The position numbers were made by a program, and so were the translations under genes. The notes beneath the pieces were generated by a model. That model was not told the origin of the DNA, ran no database searches, and saw nothing but the letters and a program-made list of their open reading frames with translations. From Stutzerimonas stutzeri (GTDB taxonomy: Bacteria; Pseudomonadota; Gammaproteobacteria; Pseudomonadales; Pseudomonadaceae): DNA of 64,000 bases. The DNA is taken from the NCBI RefSeq assembly GCF_019090095.1, contig NZ_JAGQFP010000004.1, positions 1 through 64,000 on the forward strand, read 5' to 3'. Below are positions 18,098 to 30,028 of this stretch, in pieces (position 1 is the stretch's first letter; the number at the start of each line of letters is the position of its first letter).

Positions 18098-20929
18098 TCA
18101 TGCATAGTGACGGACCTCTCCAGCACCTTCGATGTTCTCCACGCAGCGGCCACAGATTTCCGGGTGCTCAGCATGGGTTCCCACGTCTGGCAGGTGGTGC
18201 CAGCAACGTCCACACTTGGGGTTCTCGGTCTTACCGACCGACAATTTCAGGCCAGCCATTTCGCTCTCGACCGCATCGCCCGGCGCCTCGGCAAGCGGAG
18301 CGACTCGAACCGCCGACGTGATCAGAACGAAGCGCAACTCGTCGCCCAGCCTGGCCAGATCGGCGGCCAACGCCTCCTCGGCGTAGAGCACGACCTCGGC
18401 TTGCAGGTTGCCGCCGAGGGTCTTGGCCGCACGACGCGCCTCGAGCTCCTTGTTGACCGCCGCCTTGACGGCCATGACCTTCTCCCAGAACTCACGCCCC
18501 AACTCGACGTCGCCCGGCAACTCTGCAAGCCCTTCATACCAGGTGTTGAGCATCACCGACTCGTTGCGCTCGCCCGGCAGGTACTGCCAGATTTCGTCGG
18601 CGGTGAACGACAGGATCGGCGCGATCCAGCGCACCAGCGCTTCAGCGATGTGATACAGGGCCGTCTGGCAGGAGCGCCGCGGCAGGCTGTCGGCGCCGGT
18701 GGTGTACTGACGGTCCTTGATGATGTCCAGGTAGAAGCCGCCCAGCTCCTGCACACAGAAGTTGTGCACCTTCTGGTACACGTTCCAGAACTTGTAGGTG
18801 CCGTAGGCTTCCTCGATTTCCCGCTGCAACAGCAGGGTGCGGTCGATGGCCCAGCGGTCGAGCGCGATCAGGCGATCGGCCGGAACCAGATGCTGTGCCG
18901 GGTCGAACCCGTCGAGGTTGGAGAGCAGGAAGCGCGCAGTGTTGCGAATGCGGCGATAGGAATCGGCGCTGCGCTGCAGGATGACCTTGGAGACCGCCAT
19001 CTCACCCGAATAGTCGGTAGAGGCCACCCACAGGCGCAGGATATCGGCGCCCAGGCTGTCGGTGACTTCCTGCGGCGCGACGACGTTACCCAGCGACTTG
19101 GACATCTTGCGTCCGTTCTCGTCGACGACGAAGCCGTGCGTCAGCAACCCCTTGTAGGGCGCATGGCCGTCGATCGCAGAGCCGGTCAACAGTGACGAAT
19201 GGAACCATCCACGGTGCTGGTCGGATCCTTCCAGGTACAGGTCCGCACGGGGGCCATCTTCATGCCCCATCGGGTGCGAGCCGCGCATGACATGCCAGTG
19301 AGTGGTACCGGAATCGAACCAGACATCCAGGGTGTCGCTGATCTTCTCGTACTGCGCCGCTTCGTCACCGAGCAACTCGGCGGCATCCAGCTTCGACCAC
19401 GCTTCAATGCCGCCCTGCTCCACACGCCGCGCGACCGCCTCCATCAACTCAACGGTGCGCGGATGCAGGTCGCCGCTTTCCTTGTGCAGGAAGAACGGGA
19501 TCGGCACGCCCCAGGTGCGCTGACGCGAGATACACCAGTCCGGGCGCCCGGCGATCATGCCATGCAACCGCGCCTGGCCCCACGCCGGAACGAACTCGGT
19601 CTGCTCGATGGCGTCGAGCGCACGGCGACGCAGCGAGCTGCCATCGTGCGCAACCTTGTCCATGCCGACGAACCACTGTGCCGTGGCGCGGTAGATCAGC
19701 GGCGTCTTGTGTCGCCAGCAGTGCATGTAGCTGTGCTGGATCGACTCATGCTTGAGCAACGCCCCGACTTCTCGCAGCTTCTCGACAATCGCGGGATTGG
19801 CCTTCCAGATGAACTGGCCGCCGAAGAACGGCAGATCCGAGACGTAGACGCCATGGCTCTGCACCGGGCTGAGAATGTCGTCATTCTCCATGCCGTAGTG
19901 CTTGCAGGAGCGGAAGTCGTCTTCACCATAGGCCGGTGCGGAATGGACGATACCAGTGCCCGCGCCGGTTTCTACGTAATCGGCCAGATAGACCGGGGCA
20001 AACCGCTCGTAGAAGGGATGACGGAAACGAATGAGCTCCAGCGCCCTGCCCTCGCAGCGGGCGATGATTTCACCCTGCAGACCGTAGCGCTGCAGGCAGG
20101 ATTCGACCAGCTCCTCGGCCAGCACCAGCAGCCTGTCGCCGGCATCGACCAGGGCATAGACAAAGTCGGGATGGACGTTCAGCGCCTGGTTGGCCGGAAT
20201 GGTCCAGGGTGTAGTGGTCCAGATGACGATGCTGGCCGGTTTGACCAAAGACGCAACGCCGAAGGCCTCGGCCAGCTTGTCCGCATCCTCGACCTGAAAG
20301 GCCACATCGATCGCATCGGATTTCTTGTCCTGGTACTCGACTTCAGCCTCGGCCAACGCCGAGCCGCAATCGAAACACCAGTTCACCGGCTTCAGACCCT
20401 TGAAAACGAAACCGCCTTCGACCATTTTCGCCAGCGCGCGGATTTCGCCGGCTTCGTTGGCGAAGTCCATGGTGCGGTAGGGGTTGTCCCACTCACCGAG
20501 CACGCCGAGGCGGATGAAGTCGGCCTTCTGCCCTTCGATCTGCTCGGCGGCATAGGCGCGGCAGCGCTCGCGCGTCAGGTCGGCAGGCTGATTCTTGCCG
20601 TAAGTGATCTCGACCTTGTGCTCGATCGGCAGGCCATGGCAGTCCCAACCTGGGACATAAGGCGCATCGAAGCCGGCCAGGGTCTTGGAACGGACGATGA
20701 AGTCCTTGATGACCTTGTTCACCGCATGACCGATGTGAATGCTGCCGTTGGCATACGGCGGACCGTCGTGCAGGACGAACTTCGGACGACCTTCGCCGAT
20801 CTGCCGCAGCTTCCCGTACAGGTCGATGCTGTTCCAGCGCTGCAGAATCTCCGGCTCGCGCTGTGGCAGACCGGCCTTCATCGGAAATGCCGTGGACGGC
20901 AGATTGAGGGTCGCTTTGTAATCGGTCAT
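18098..20929 (-). CDS. ileS: Isoleucyl-tRNA synthetase
   Basis: A 943-residue class I synthetase. HIGH is at residues 65-68 ([10 protein letters not shown]) and KMSKS at 608-612 ([10 protein letters not shown]). The CP1 editing domain lies between them, and a C-terminal zinc motif (CGRCW ... CGRC) ends the protein. This arrangement is the IleS1 form, usually mupirocin-sensitive (family knowledge). The start is one base after the ribF stop, and lspA follows. Confidence 0.97.
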   Translation of the reverse strand: MTDYKATLNLPSTAFPMKAGLPQREPEILQRWNSIDLYGKLRQIGEGRPKFVLHDGPPYANGSIHIGHAVNKVIKDFIVRSKTLAGFDAPYVPGWDCHGLPIEHKVEITYGKNQPADLTRERCRAYAAEQIEGQKADFIRLGVLGEWDNPYRTMDFANEAGEIRALAKMVEGGFVFKGLKPVNWCFDCGSALAEAEVEYQDKKSDAIDVAFQVEDADKLAEAFGVASLVKPASIVIWTTTPWTIPANQALNVHPDFVYALVDAGDRLLVLAEELVESCLQRYGLQGEIIARCEGRALELIRFRHPFYERFAPVYLADYVETGAGTGIVHSAPAYGEDDFRSCKHYGMENDDILSPVQSHGVYVSDLPFFGGQFIWKANPAIVEKLREVGALLKHESIQHSYMHCWRHKTPLIYRATAQWFVGMDKVAHDGSSLRRRALDAIEQTEFVPAWGQARLHGMIAGRPDWCISRQRTWGVPIPFFLHKESGDLHPRTVELMEAVARRVEQGGIEAWSKLDAAELLGDEAAQYEKISDTLDVWFDSGTTHWHVMRGSHPMGHEDGPRADLYLEGSDQHRGWFHSSLLTGSAIDGHAPYKGLLTHGFVVDENGRKMSKSLGNVVAPQEVTDSLGADILRLWVASTDYSGEMAVSKVILQRSADSYRRIRNTARFLLSNLDGFDPAQHLVPADRLIALDRWAIDRTLLLQREIEEAYGTYKFWNVYQKVHNFCVQELGGFYLDIIKDRQYTTGADSLPRRSCQTALYHIAEALVRWIAPILSFTADEIWQYLPGERNESVMLNTWYEGLAELPGDVELGREFWEKVMAVKAAVNKELEARRAAKTLGGNLQAEVVLYAEEALAADLARLGDELRFVLITSAVRVAPLAEAPGDAVESEMAGLKLSVGKTENPKCGRCWHHLPDVGTHAEHPEICGRCVENIEGAGEVRHYA

Positions 20930-20930
20930 T

Positions 20931-21881
20931 TCAGTCCTGACTCGTGATAAAGGGTGAAGCCCGCCAGTATTCGCGAGCTGCGGCGATATCCGCTTCGATC
21001 GCCGCCTTGAGCGCCTCTAGCGAGGCAAAGCGCTGCTCATCCCGCAGCTTGTGGTGAAAGGTCACACGCAGCCGACGCCCATACAGGTCGCCCTGGAAGT
21101 CCAGCAAATGAACCTCCAGATGTGGATGCCCATCGCTTTGCACCGACGGGCGCACCCCGATATTGGCCACGCCCGGCTGCAGTTGTCCGTCGAGCTCCGT
21201 GCTGACCATAAACACACCGGTTAGCGGTGTGCTCCTGCGTTTGAGCTGGATATTCGCCGTGGGAGCACCAAGTTGGCGCCCCAGCGCCTGCCCGTGGAGG
21301 ACCCTGCCGGTTATGCTGAACGGCCGGCCAAGCAGCTTCTGCGCCAGCGCCAAATCGCCATCGGCGAGCACCTGACGCAACCGAGTGCTGCTGACGCGCT
21401 CCCCGTCGACCTCGATGGTGGTGGCGGCCTCGACGGTAAAACCTTCGGCAGCGCCAGCCTGCAACAAAAAATTGAAGTCGCCAGCGCGGTCGCAGCCGAA
21501 CCGGAAGTCATCGCCCACCTCAAGGTGCCGGACACCGAGGCCTTCGACCAGCGTTGCATGGACGAACTCGGCGGCGCTCAGCTCGCGCAAGCGGCGATTG
21601 AACGCCAGGCATAGCACCAGATCGACGCCCTGCTCGTCCAGCAACAGCAGCTTTTCACGAAGACGAGTCAGCCGCGCAGGCGCCTTGTCCGGAGCGAAAT
21701 ATTCACGCGGCTGCGGCTCGAAAATCACCACGCAACTGGGCACACCGAGGTCGGCGGCTCGCTCGCGCAGACGCGCCAGGATGGCTTGATGCCCCCGGTG
21801 AACGCCGTCGAAATTGCCGATGGTGGCGACGCAACCCCGATGTCGGGGCCGCAGGTTGTGTAGACCTCGAACCAGCTGCAT
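20931..21881 (-). CDS. ribF: Bifunctional riboflavin kinase / FAD synthetase
   Basis: A 316-residue enzyme that makes FMN and then FAD. The N-terminal adenylyltransferase shows [18 protein letters not shown] and the later SSTRLR motif; the C-terminal kinase has GAPTANIQL and GVFMVST. The ATG at 21881 gives the usual [10 protein letters not shown] start; the open frame runs further up to 22286 through non-family sequence overlapping the murJ end. It is separated from ileS by one base. Confidence 0.96.
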   Translation of the reverse strand: MQLVRGLHNLRPRHRGCVATIGNFDGVHRGHQAILARLRERAADLGVPSCVVIFEPQPREYFAPDKAPARLTRLREKLLLLDEQGVDLVLCLAFNRRLRELSAAEFVHATLVEGLGVRHLEVGDDFRFGCDRAGDFNFLLQAGAAEGFTVEAATTIEVDGERVSSTRLRQVLADGDLALAQKLLGRPFSITGRVLHGQALGRQLGAPTANIQLKRRSTPLTGVFMVSTELDGQLQPGVANIGVRPSVQSDGHPHLEVHLLDFQGDLYGRRLRVTFHHKLRDEQRFASLEALKAAIEADIAAAREYWRASPFITSQD

Positions 21882-21964
21882 ACCGCACTTCTTGATTGAA
21901 AAGTCGTCGATTATACGCATGACCCGGCAATCACGGACAGGTTTGCCGCCTGCCCCAGCGCTGA

Positions 21965-23512
21965 TCAGTGTCGAAGATGCCGCGGTCGCAAGCCAAGCGC
22001 TACCAGCCCTACCGCGAACGCCGCCAGCCCCGCCAGAATCAACAGGCTCAACTGCAGCGCCCGGGTCTGCCAGCTCCAGGCGAACCATTCGGCGGAAGGC
22101 ACGTTGAGCCACCAGACCGCTCCCACCATGGCCGCACAACCGCCCGCCAGGCGCAGCAGGAACACACCCCAGCCCGGCGCGAACTGAAACACACCGATCC
22201 GGTACAGCCCCCAGAACAGCAGCCCCGCATTGAGCATCGACGACAACGATGTCGCCAGCGCCAGCCCGACATGCTGGAGCGGCCAAATCAGTATCAGGTT
22301 CATCACCATGTTGGCGATCATGCAGATGATCGCGACCCGCACGGGCGTCTTCAGGTCCTGACGCGCAAAGAAGCCGGGAGCCAGGACCTTGATCAGCATG
22401 AATGCCAACACGCCTAGCGAATACGCCTCGAGCGCGTTGGCCGACTGCACCACGGCCTCCTCGGTCATCGCGCCGTAGAAGAACAGACTGGCAATCAGCG
22501 GCTCGGCAAGGATGCCCAAAGCGAGCGCCGCGGGAACGCCGACCAGCAAGACCATGCGCAGCGCCCAGTTGAGCGTGCTGGAAAATGCCTGGGGATCATC
22601 GCCGGCATGCTGCCGCGACAGGCTTGGCAAGATCACCGTACCGATGGCGATACCGAAGGCGCCCAGGGGCAGCTCCGAGAGGCGATCAGCGTAGTAAAGC
22701 CAGGATACGCTACCGGTCTGCAGAAACGAGGCAAGCACAGTATCGAGCAGAAGGTTGATCTGACTCACCGAGACACCGAACAGCGCGGGGACCATCAGCA
22801 GCATGATCCGACGCACACCCTCGTCACCGAACCTCACGCGAGGTCGCGGCAAGAGCCCCAGCTTCGCCACATAAGGAAGCTGAAAGGCCAGCTGGGCGAA
22901 TCCGGCGATGAACACCCCCCAGGCCAGCGCCATGATCGGCTGATCGAAATAAGGCGTCAGGAAGACGGCCGAGGTGATCATGCAGACATTCAACAACACC
23001 GGGGTGAAGCCCGGCACTGCAAAATGCCCATAGGTGTTGAGCACGCCCGAGGTGAAGGCCGTAAGCGAGATCAACAACAAATAAGGAAAGGTAATACGCA
23101 GCAGCTCGCCGGCCAGCTGCATCTTGGCCGGGTCATCATGGAAACCCGGCGCGAACAGCATCACCACATAAGGCGAGGCCAGCACCCCAAGGGCCGTGAT
23201 CCCGGTCAGAATCAGCCCGAGCATCCCGGCCGTGCGGTCGACCAGCAACTTGACTTCGGCGAGCGTCCGCTTAGCCCGATATTCCGACAGCACCGGGACG
23301 AACGCCTGCGCGAAGGCCCCTTCGGCAAATAGGCGCCGCAGAAAGTTCGGGATCTTGAACGCGATGAAGAAGGCATCGGCCGAAGCACCCGAACCGAAGT
23401 AGCTGGCCACCACCATATCGCGTACCATGCCCAGCACCCGGGACAGCAGCGTCATCACGCTGACTACCGCACTGGACCGCAGCAAGCCGCCTTTGCCGGA
23501 TGTATCGGACAT
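21965..23512 (-). CDS. murJ: Lipid II flippase MurJ
   Basis: A 515-residue MOP-superfamily integral membrane protein with about 14 helices. It moves lipid II across the inner membrane for peptidoglycan synthesis. Signature motifs are SRVLGMVRDMVVASYFG near the N-terminus, KIPNFLRRLFAEGAFAQAF (conserved Arg residues of the cavity) and AFFARQDLKTPVRVA-like in the second half. The ATG at 23512 fits the family start. Its 3' end is 83 bases from ribF on the same strand. Confidence 0.95.
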   Translation of the reverse strand: MSDTSGKGGLLRSSAVVSVMTLLSRVLGMVRDMVVASYFGSGASADAFFIAFKIPNFLRRLFAEGAFAQAFVPVLSEYRAKRTLAEVKLLVDRTAGMLGLILTGITALGVLASPYVVMLFAPGFHDDPAKMQLAGELLRITFPYLLLISLTAFTSGVLNTYGHFAVPGFTPVLLNVCMITSAVFLTPYFDQPIMALAWGVFIAGFAQLAFQLPYVAKLGLLPRPRVRFGDEGVRRIMLLMVPALFGVSVSQINLLLDTVLASFLQTGSVSWLYYADRLSELPLGAFGIAIGTVILPSLSRQHAGDDPQAFSSTLNWALRMVLLVGVPAALALGILAEPLIASLFFYGAMTEEAVVQSANALEAYSLGVLAFMLIKVLAPGFFARQDLKTPVRVAIICMIANMVMNLILIWPLQHVGLALATSLSSMLNAGLLFWGLYRIGVFQFAPGWGVFLLRLAGGCAAMVGAVWWLNVPSAEWFAWSWQTRALQLSLLILAGLAAFAVGLVALGLRPRHLRH

Positions 23513-23652
23513 TTGTCTTCCTAGAGTTGCAGCGGGATGATTCCGGCCAGGCACTGGCCGGCGAATTGACGGCCAGTTACGACAGTGAAAGAGGTCGCGA
23601 GTTTAGCGACACCCCATCTGTCCGACCAGTGCTTTGAGCCCATCACTCGGGC

Positions 23653-23681
23653 TTGACAAGACCTCGCCGCATCGGCATGAT
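23653..23681 (+). promoter_or_regulatory. Sigma-70 promoter of rpsT
   Basis: TTGACA at 23653-23658 and CATGAT at 23676-23681 with a 17-base spacer. The start site would be near 23688, about 42 bases before the GTG start codon. Confidence 0.6.
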
Positions 23682-23729
23682 TCGCGGCCTTATTTGCTTT
23701 GTAATCCCACGTTTTCGAGGAGTTCGACG

Positions 23730-24005
23730 GTGGCCAACAGCCCTTCCGCCAAAAAACGCGCAATTCAGGCTGAGAAGCGTCGCAGCCACAACGCCAGCTT
23801 GCGCTCCATGGTTCGCACCTACATCAAGAATGTGGTCAAAGCCATCGACGCAAAAGATCTGGAAAAAGCTCGTACTGCTTACACTGCAGCCGTGCCTGTT
23901 ATCGACCGCATGGCCGACAAAGGCATCATCCACAAGAACAAAGCCGCTCGTCACAAGAGCCGCCTGAACGGCCACATCAAGGCCCTTGGCGCTGCTGCTG
24001 CCTAA
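23730..24005 (+). CDS. rpsT: 30S ribosomal protein S20
   Basis: A 91-residue Lys/Arg-rich ribosomal protein; after the initiator it reads [21 protein letters not shown], the S20 N-terminus. The start codon is GTG at 23730, with GAGGAG upstream. Weak GTG initiation would suit the known autoregulation of S20 in enterics, but that is inference. It is monocistronic, with a sigma-70 promoter and a strong terminator immediately after the stop. Confidence 0.97.
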   Translation: MANSPSAKKRAIQAEKRRSHNASLRSMVRTYIKNVVKAIDAKDLEKARTAYTAAVPVIDRMADKGIIHKNKAARHKSRLNGHIKALGAAAA

Positions 24006-24019
24006 GCTGCTCGTTCTTG

Positions 24020-24049
24020 AAAAAAACCGGCCTTGAGCCGGTTTTTTTT
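24020..24049 (+). terminator. Rho-independent terminator of rpsT
   Basis: AAAAAACCGGC (24021-24031) pairs with GCCGGTTTTTTT (24037-24048) around a CTTGA loop. It is A-rich on the left arm and T-rich on the right, so it could act in both directions and also end the minus-strand creA transcript. Confidence 0.9.
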
Positions 24050-24071
24050 ATACCCCCACTCCGCCCGCCAC

Positions 24072-24100
24072 GGTCACGCAAGATCACGCAAGATCACGCA
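24072..24100. repeat. Short tandem repeat of TCACGCAAGA
   Basis: The ten-base unit appears twice in full and a third time as TCACGCA between the rpsT terminator and the creA stop. No function is apparent. Confidence 0.5.
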
Positions 24101-24114
24101 CGCAGCGCGCGACC

Positions 24115-24576
24115 TTATCGCGTCGCAGACCAGGGCAAGATCGGGATGGCAGTCACTGCGTTCTGCGGACTGCCTTCGATAACGCGGTCGCTGTAAACGA
24201 GATAGACCAGCGTATTGCGCGCCTCATCAAAGAAGCGCACCACCTGCATGGTCTTGAACACCAGCGAAGTCCGCTCCTTGAACACCACCTCGCCATCCTT
24301 GAGCTTGTCGCTCATACGGATCGGACCGACCTGGCGGCAGGCAATCGACGCCTCGGCTCGATCCTCCGCCAACCCAAGCCCACCCTTGATGCCGCCCGTC
24401 TTCGCCCTGGATAGGTAGCAGGTAACCCCCTCGACTTTGGGGTCATCGAAAGCCTCCACCACAATCTTGTGGTTCGGCCCCAACCACTTGAAGACCGTAT
24501 CGACCTCACCCACCTCACGCGCCATGCCAGTCATCGGCACGGCCAGCAGAAGCATCAGCGCCTTAGCCAGTCGCAT
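24115..24576 (-). CDS. creA: CreA-family periplasmic protein
   Basis: A 153-residue exported protein. [19 protein letters not shown] is a signal peptide; the mature part contains the CreA-family features [32 protein letters not shown] and [15 protein letters not shown]. Function is unknown in the family. The ATG at 24576 is preferred because GAGGGG lies just upstream. A first ATG at 24588 overlaps the proB stop as ATGA. Coupling to proB is likely by position. Confidence 0.88.
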   Translation of the reverse strand: MRLAKALMLLLAVPMTGMAREVGEVDTVFKWLGPNHKIVVEAFDDPKVEGVTCYLSRAKTGGIKGGLGLAEDRAEASIACRQVGPIRMSDKLKDGEVVFKERTSLVFKTMQVVRFFDEARNTLVYLVYSDRVIEGSPQNAVTAIPILPWSATR

Positions 24577-24584
24577 CGAACCCC

Positions 24585-25703
24585 TCATACCAGAATCATG
24601 TTGTCGCGATGAATGAGCTCAGGCTCGTCGACGTAACCAAGCAGTTTCTCGATCTCGTCAGACGGGTGCCCCAGGATCCGCTGGGTTTCAGCTGCGCTGT
24701 AATTCGCCAGGCCACGGGCCACCTCCTGCCCCTCAGGCCCCACACAGACAACCATCTCACCCCGACGGAAACCACCCTGCACGGCCTTGACACCCACCGG
24801 CAACAGGCTGCGGTTACCCTGCCTGAGCGCATACACCGCACCCGCATCCAGCGTAACCGAGCCACGGGTCTGCAAATGCCCAGCGAGCCATTGCTTACGC
24901 GCCGCATGACGACTGCGCTCGGGCGCCAGCAAGGTACCCAGCTGCTCACCCGTTTTCAGCCGCGCCAGCACCTGCTCGATACGCCCACCAGCAATGACCG
25001 TATGCGCACCCGAACGCGCCGCCAGGCGCGCCGCGCGCAACTTGGTTTGCATGCCGCCACGCCCCAGCGCACCACCCGTTGCGCCCGCCACCGCATCCAG
25101 CGCAGGATCGTCAGCACGCGCCTCGCTGATCAGGTTGGCACCGGGATTGTTCCGCGGATCCGCATCGAACATACCGTCGCGATCCGTGAGGATCACCAAC
25201 AGGTCAGCCTCAACCAAGTTTGCGACCAGCGCCGCCAGGGTGTCGTTGTCACCGAAGCGGATCTCATCAGTGACGACGGTGTCGTTCTCATTGATAACCG
25301 GCACCACACCCAGATCGATCAATGTTCGCAGCGTACTCCGCGCATTGAGATAGCGCTTGCGATCAGACAGGTCGTCATGGGTCACCAGCACCTGCGCGGT
25401 CTGCTGATCGCAGCGGCCGAAACTGGCCTCCCAGGCACGGATGAGCCCCATCTGCCCCACCGCAGCGGCAGCCTGCAGCTCATGCACAGCCTTGGGGCGC
25501 ACCGTCCAGCCGAGCCGACTCATACCCGCGGCCACCGCACCGGAAGATACCAACACCAGCTCAACGCCAGCCTGACGCAACGCCACCATCTGATCGACCC
25601 AGACAGCCATTGCCGCCTGATCGAGACCACGCCCATCAGCGGTCAGCAGCGCACTACCAATCTTCACCACCCAGCGCCGCGCGCCGCTTACCTTGTCCCG
25701 CAT
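24585..25703 (-). CDS. proB: Glutamate 5-kinase
   Basis: A 372-residue enzyme that phosphorylates glutamate in the first step of proline synthesis. The amino-acid kinase domain covers about residues 1-255 ([51 protein letters not shown]), and a C-terminal PUA domain about 275-360. It lies between obgE and creA on the minus strand, the usual obg-proB-creA order of pseudomonads. Confidence 0.96.
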   Translation of the reverse strand: MRDKVSGARRWVVKIGSALLTADGRGLDQAAMAVWVDQMVALRQAGVELVLVSSGAVAAGMSRLGWTVRPKAVHELQAAAAVGQMGLIRAWEASFGRCDQQTAQVLVTHDDLSDRKRYLNARSTLRTLIDLGVVPVINENDTVVTDEIRFGDNDTLAALVANLVEADLLVILTDRDGMFDADPRNNPGANLISEARADDPALDAVAGATGGALGRGGMQTKLRAARLAARSGAHTVIAGGRIEQVLARLKTGEQLGTLLAPERSRHAARKQWLAGHLQTRGSVTLDAGAVYALRQGNRSLLPVGVKAVQGGFRRGEMVVCVGPEGQEVARGLANYSAAETQRILGHPSDEIEKLLGYVDEPELIHRDNMILV

Positions 25704-25807
25704 CGATCCCGCCTTCTATCCAATATCCGGCCAAACCATTCGATGAACTGCGGACGAAGCAGCCCAACGACCTGCCACCCATAGGCACCACTTATGCGAA
25801 CAAACCT

Positions 25808-27058
<1,251 letters not shown>

Positions 27059-27147
27059 CTAGAAAACAGGAACATAAGGGTCTTGCGAAACCCGGCGAAA
27101 ACTAGAGCAAAGCAGCGTTTTGCAAGAGCCCTATAGAGCATACAGAA

Positions 27148-27181
27148 ACAAAAAAGCCCCGTCGCATGACAGGGCTTTTCC
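27148..27181 (-). terminator. Rho-independent terminator of rplU-rpmA
   Basis: On the minus strand a GCCCTGTC ... GACGGGGC stem with a four-base loop is followed by TTTTTTG. It lies 14 bases past the rpmA stop and separates the ribosomal operon from obgE. Confidence 0.85.
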
Positions 27182-27194
27182 AGCAACGCCGCGA

Positions 27195-27452
27195 TCAGGC
27201 CGCGACGACGCTCACGTAGCGACGGCCAAAAGCGCCCTTCACTTCGAACTTGATCACGCCTTCCACTTTCGCGAACAGGGTGTGATCCTTGCCCATGCCA
27301 ACGCCGTAGCCGGCATGGAACTGGGTGCCGCGCTGACGCACGATGATGTTACCGGCCTTGATGGCCTGGCCGCCGTACATCTTCACGCCAAGACGTTTGG
27401 CTTCTGAGTCGCGACCGTTGCGGGTAGAACCGCCAGCTTTTTTGTGTGCCAT
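27195..27452 (-). CDS. rpmA: 50S ribosomal protein L27
   Basis: An 85-residue ribosomal protein with the standard start [20 protein letters not shown] and [17 protein letters not shown]. There is no N-terminal leader of the Firmicutes cleaved type. It follows rplU by 35 bases in the conserved L21-L27 operon and ends at a terminator. Confidence 0.98.
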   Translation of the reverse strand: MAHKKAGGSTRNGRDSEAKRLGVKMYGGQAIKAGNIIVRQRGTQFHAGYGVGMGKDHTLFAKVEGVIKFEVKGAFGRRYVSVVAA

Positions 27453-27487
27453 GAGTTCAATACTCCTGTTAGGGGATTCAGGCCCGA

Positions 27488-27799
27488 TTAGCCCTGAATA
27501 CCGGTGATTTTGACCTCAGTGAACCACTGACGGTGGCCCTGACGCTTCATGTGGTGCTTACGACGGCGGAATTTGATGATGCTGACCTTGTCATGACGAC
27601 CTTGGGCGATCACTTCAGCAGTGACCATGGCACCATCGACCACCGGAGCGCCGATCTTGACATCGTCGCCGTTGCCGATCAGCAGAACGCGGTCGAAAGT
27701 GACTGCTTCGCCAGTGGCAACTTCGAGTTTTTCAATCTTGAGGAATTCGCCTTCGGCGACCTTGTATTGCTTGCCGCCGGTAACGATAACTGCGTACAT
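27488..27799 (-). CDS. rplU: 50S ribosomal protein L21
   Basis: A 103-residue ribosomal protein. [20 protein letters not shown] opens it and the L21 signature [16 protein letters not shown] is near the C-terminus. The ATG at 27799 has GGAGA upstream; the open frame runs up to 28024 without L21 similarity. A promoter about 140 bases upstream leaves a long untranslated leader. Confidence 0.98.
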   Translation of the reverse strand: MYAVIVTGGKQYKVAEGEFLKIEKLEVATGEAVTFDRVLLIGNGDDVKIGAPVVDGAMVTAEVIAQGRHDKVSIIKFRRRKHHMKRQGHRQWFTEVKITGIQG

Positions 27800-27939
27800 C
27801 TGTGTATCTCCGTTGATCCTGCTCACCCAGCGCTTAAGTGAAATAGTTGGTGGCTGGCATGGCTGCTTGGGGCCGGAAGGGACGCCCTTGCAATTGCGTA
27901 AGGCAGGGAAATGCCCAGGGGGAAAGTTCAGGGTCCGCG

Positions 27940-27967
27940 ATTGTACGCATCCACCCATGCCGGCGCA
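27940..27967 (-). promoter_or_regulatory. Promoter of rplU-rpmA
   Basis: On the minus strand TTGCGC (27967-27962), a 16-base spacer and TACAAT (27945-27940). The start would be near 27933, leaving a leader of about 135 bases before rplU. Confidence 0.55.
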
Positions 27968-27986
27968 ATAGCCGCCTGGCCTTGCC

Positions 27987-28015
27987 TTGACAGTGTCTGA
28001 CCCGCCCCATAGCAT
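27987..28015 (+). promoter_or_regulatory. Sigma-70 promoter of ispB
   Basis: Perfect TTGACA at 27987-27992, a 17-base spacer and TAGCAT at 28010-28015. The predicted start near 28022 leaves a 26-base leader. It diverges from the rplU promoter about 40 bases away. Confidence 0.7.
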
Positions 28016-28047
28016 GCCGCGCAATCTCCGAGGAGTACTCGTCCCCG

Positions 28048-29016
28048 ATGCAACCCCAGGCCTTTTACCAAGTAGTGGCTGACGATTTTGCCGCCGTTGA
28101 CGGCATCATTCGCGACCAGCTGACGTCTCGCGTACCGCTGGTGGAAAAGATCGGGGATTACATCACCTCGGCCGGTGGCAAACGCCTGCGCCCCCTTCTT
28201 GTGTTGCTCAGCGGCAACGCCCTCGGTCTGCAGGGCGACCAACTACGGCTACTGGCGACCGTCATCGAGTTTCTGCATACCTCGACCCTGCTGCATGACG
28301 ACGTCGTCGATATGTCGGGCATGCGCCGCGGCCGCTCTACTGCCAACGCCCTCTGGGGTAATGCACCCAGCGTTCTGGTCGGCGACTTTCTATATGCCCG
28401 CTCGTTCGAAATGATGGTCGAGCTGGGTTCGATGCCTGTCATGCGCATCATCTCCCAGGCCACCCGCGTCATTGCCGAGGGCGAGGTGTTGCAGCTTTCC
28501 AAGGTTCGCGATGCCAGCACTACCGAAGAGGTCTATATGGAGGTCATCCGCGGCAAGACCGCCATGCTCTTCGAGGCCTCCACGCACAGCGCCGCCACCC
28601 TGGCAGGCGCCAGCGAGCAGCAACGTGAGGCGCTGCGGACCTTCGGCGACAACCTGGGCACGGCCTTCCAACTAGTCGACGATCTGCTCGACTACCAGGG
28701 CGACGCCGAAACGCTGGGCAAAAATGTCGGCGACGACCTGGCCGAAGGCAAGCCGACGCTGCCACTGATCTACACCATGCGTGAAGGCACACCGGAACAA
28801 GCGGCACTGGTCCGCAAGGCTATCCAGAAAGGCGGCATCGAAGACCTGGAGAGCATCCGCAGTGCCGTCGAGGCCTCCGGCGCACTGGATTACACCGCCC
28901 GCCTGGCACGCGACTATGCCGATCGCGCGATCGCCTGCCTGGAGCTCATTCCGAGCAACCGCTATCGCGACGCCCTGGTGGAACTCAGCCGTTTCGCCGT
29001 TGCCCGCACGCACTGA
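28048..29016 (+). CDS. ispB: Octaprenyl/polyprenyl diphosphate synthase
   Basis: A 322-residue trans-prenyltransferase that builds the ubiquinone side chain. The two Asp-rich motifs are DDVVD at 84-88 and DDLLD at 210-214, with GGKRLRP at about 43-49. Length and the large residues around the first motif fit a long-chain (C40-C45) enzyme; pseudomonads mainly have Q9, so the product may be solanesyl diphosphate. It is divergent from rplU, the conserved arrangement. Confidence 0.94.
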   Translation: MQPQAFYQVVADDFAAVDGIIRDQLTSRVPLVEKIGDYITSAGGKRLRPLLVLLSGNALGLQGDQLRLLATVIEFLHTSTLLHDDVVDMSGMRRGRSTANALWGNAPSVLVGDFLYARSFEMMVELGSMPVMRIISQATRVIAEGEVLQLSKVRDASTTEEVYMEVIRGKTAMLFEASTHSAATLAGASEQQREALRTFGDNLGTAFQLVDDLLDYQGDAETLGKNVGDDLAEGKPTLPLIYTMREGTPEQAALVRKAIQKGGIEDLESIRSAVEASGALDYTARLARDYADRAIACLELIPSNRYRDALVELSRFAVARTH

Positions 29017-29121
29017 GCCAACCCTTACCGAGGGATGCAGCTGCGCATCCTTCATCCCCCTTGCATCGAACCCTGGAGTAGCCACTCGCCCACCATTGAT
29101 CGGCGTTGAGAATATTTGCGC

Positions 29122-29149
29122 TTGTATATTTGCAAATAACAATTATTCT
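29122..29149 (+). promoter_or_regulatory. Promoter under the Fur box
   Basis: TTGTAT at 29122-29127, a 16-base spacer and TATTCT at 29144-29149. The -10 lies inside the Fur box, so Fur would block polymerase directly. Confidence 0.45.
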
Positions 29150-29153
29150 CATT
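29135..29153 (+). promoter_or_regulatory. Fur box
   Basis: The 19-mer here matches the Pseudomonas Fur operator AATGAGAATTATTCTCATT at 17 of 19 positions; the right half AATTATTCTCATT is perfect. It lies 24 bases before the start codon of the small gene at 29177. Confidence 0.8.
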
Positions 29154-29176
29154 AACGAAATCAACTGGAGGCGAAC

Positions 29177-29404
29177 ATGACCTATCTTATCGATGCTTGG
29201 CTGGACCGCCCGCAGCCCTACCTGCGAATACTCGATCGTCATACCGGCGCGGTATGCATATCGCTGGAGGGAGCCGCCCTGGATGAACTTCGCGACCAGG
29301 GCGACCTGGACCTGCAGGAACTGAGCACCAGCGAACCCTGCGTGCTCAAGGAGCTGGTGCGCAACCTGTTCCTGTACTCCTACGCGCGGGCATTGCGCCC
29401 TTAG
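29177..29404 (+). CDS. Small Fur-controlled protein of unknown function
   Basis: A 75-residue acidic soluble protein with no signal peptide or cysteine-rich metal site (it has two Cys). I recognise it as the PA4570-type small protein found after ispB in pseudomonads; no function is known to me. The start has a clear GGAGG seven bases upstream. The Fur box and overlapping promoter predict strong induction in iron starvation. Its short length, high expression context and lack of an enzyme motif would suit a regulatory or iron-sparing role, but this is inference. Confidence 0.85.
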   Translation: MTYLIDAWLDRPQPYLRILDRHTGAVCISLEGAALDELRDQGDLDLQELSTSEPCVLKELVRNLFLYSYARALRP

Positions 29405-29410
29405 CAGTGG

Positions 29411-30028
29411 TTACAGAACGGCCAGCAGCTCGACGTCGAATACCAGCACGCTGTGCGGCGGAATGCTGCCGACGCCCTGGGCACCGTACGCCAGTTCGCT
29501 CGGCACGTAGAGCCGCCACTTACTGCCTACGCCCATCAATTGCAGCGCTTCGGTCCAGCCAGCGATGACACCACCGACCGGGAACTCGGCGGGCTGGCCG
29601 CGCTGATAGGAGCTGTCGAAGACGGTGCCATCGATCAGGGTGCCGTGATAATGGGTCCGCACCTGGTCGTCGACGCTCGGCTTGGCGCCCTCGCCGGCCG
29701 TCAATACTTCGTACTGCAGGCCCGACGCCAGCGTGGTCACGCCATCGCGCTTGGCATTCTCAGCCAGAAACGCCTTGCCCTCGCCTGCTGCAGCTTCCGC
29801 CTTGCGCTGCGCCTCAGCCTGCATGCGCTGGCGAATGACCGCAAAGCTGGCGTTCAGATCTTCCGGACTGACCTGGCTGGCCGCTCCGCCAAAGGCGTCA
29901 CGAATCCCGGCAATCACGGCGTCAAGGCTGATGCCCGGCGGCGGATTCTCGCGCAGTTGATCGCCCAGCTGACGGCCGATGCCATAGCTCACGCGCGTTT
30001 CGTCGGTGGATAGGTTGGGATCGGTCAT
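29411..30028 (-). CDS. fklB: FKBP-type peptidyl-prolyl isomerase (FklB)
   Basis: A 205-residue PPIase with an N-terminal dimerisation domain (about 1-95; VSYGIGRQLGDQL) and a C-terminal FKBP domain (about 100-205; VRTHYHGTLIDGTVFDSSYQRG, VIAGWTEALQLMGVGSKWRLYVP). No signal peptide is seen, so it is cytosolic FklB rather than periplasmic FkpA. The ATG at 30028 is chosen; the frame extends to 30190 without similarity. It converges on the small Fur-controlled gene, with six bases between coding ends. Confidence 0.92.
   Translation of the reverse strand: MTDPNLSTDETRVSYGIGRQLGDQLRENPPPGISLDAVIAGIRDAFGGAASQVSPEDLNASFAVIRQRMQAEAQRKAEAAAGEGKAFLAENAKRDGVTTLASGLQYEVLTAGEGAKPSVDDQVRTHYHGTLIDGTVFDSSYQRGQPAEFPVGGVIAGWTEALQLMGVGSKWRLYVPSELAYGAQGVGSIPPHSVLVFDVELLAVL

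Noticed and set aside
21882..22286. N-terminal extension of ribF
   Set aside because: It runs into the murJ coding end in another frame and has no RibF similarity.
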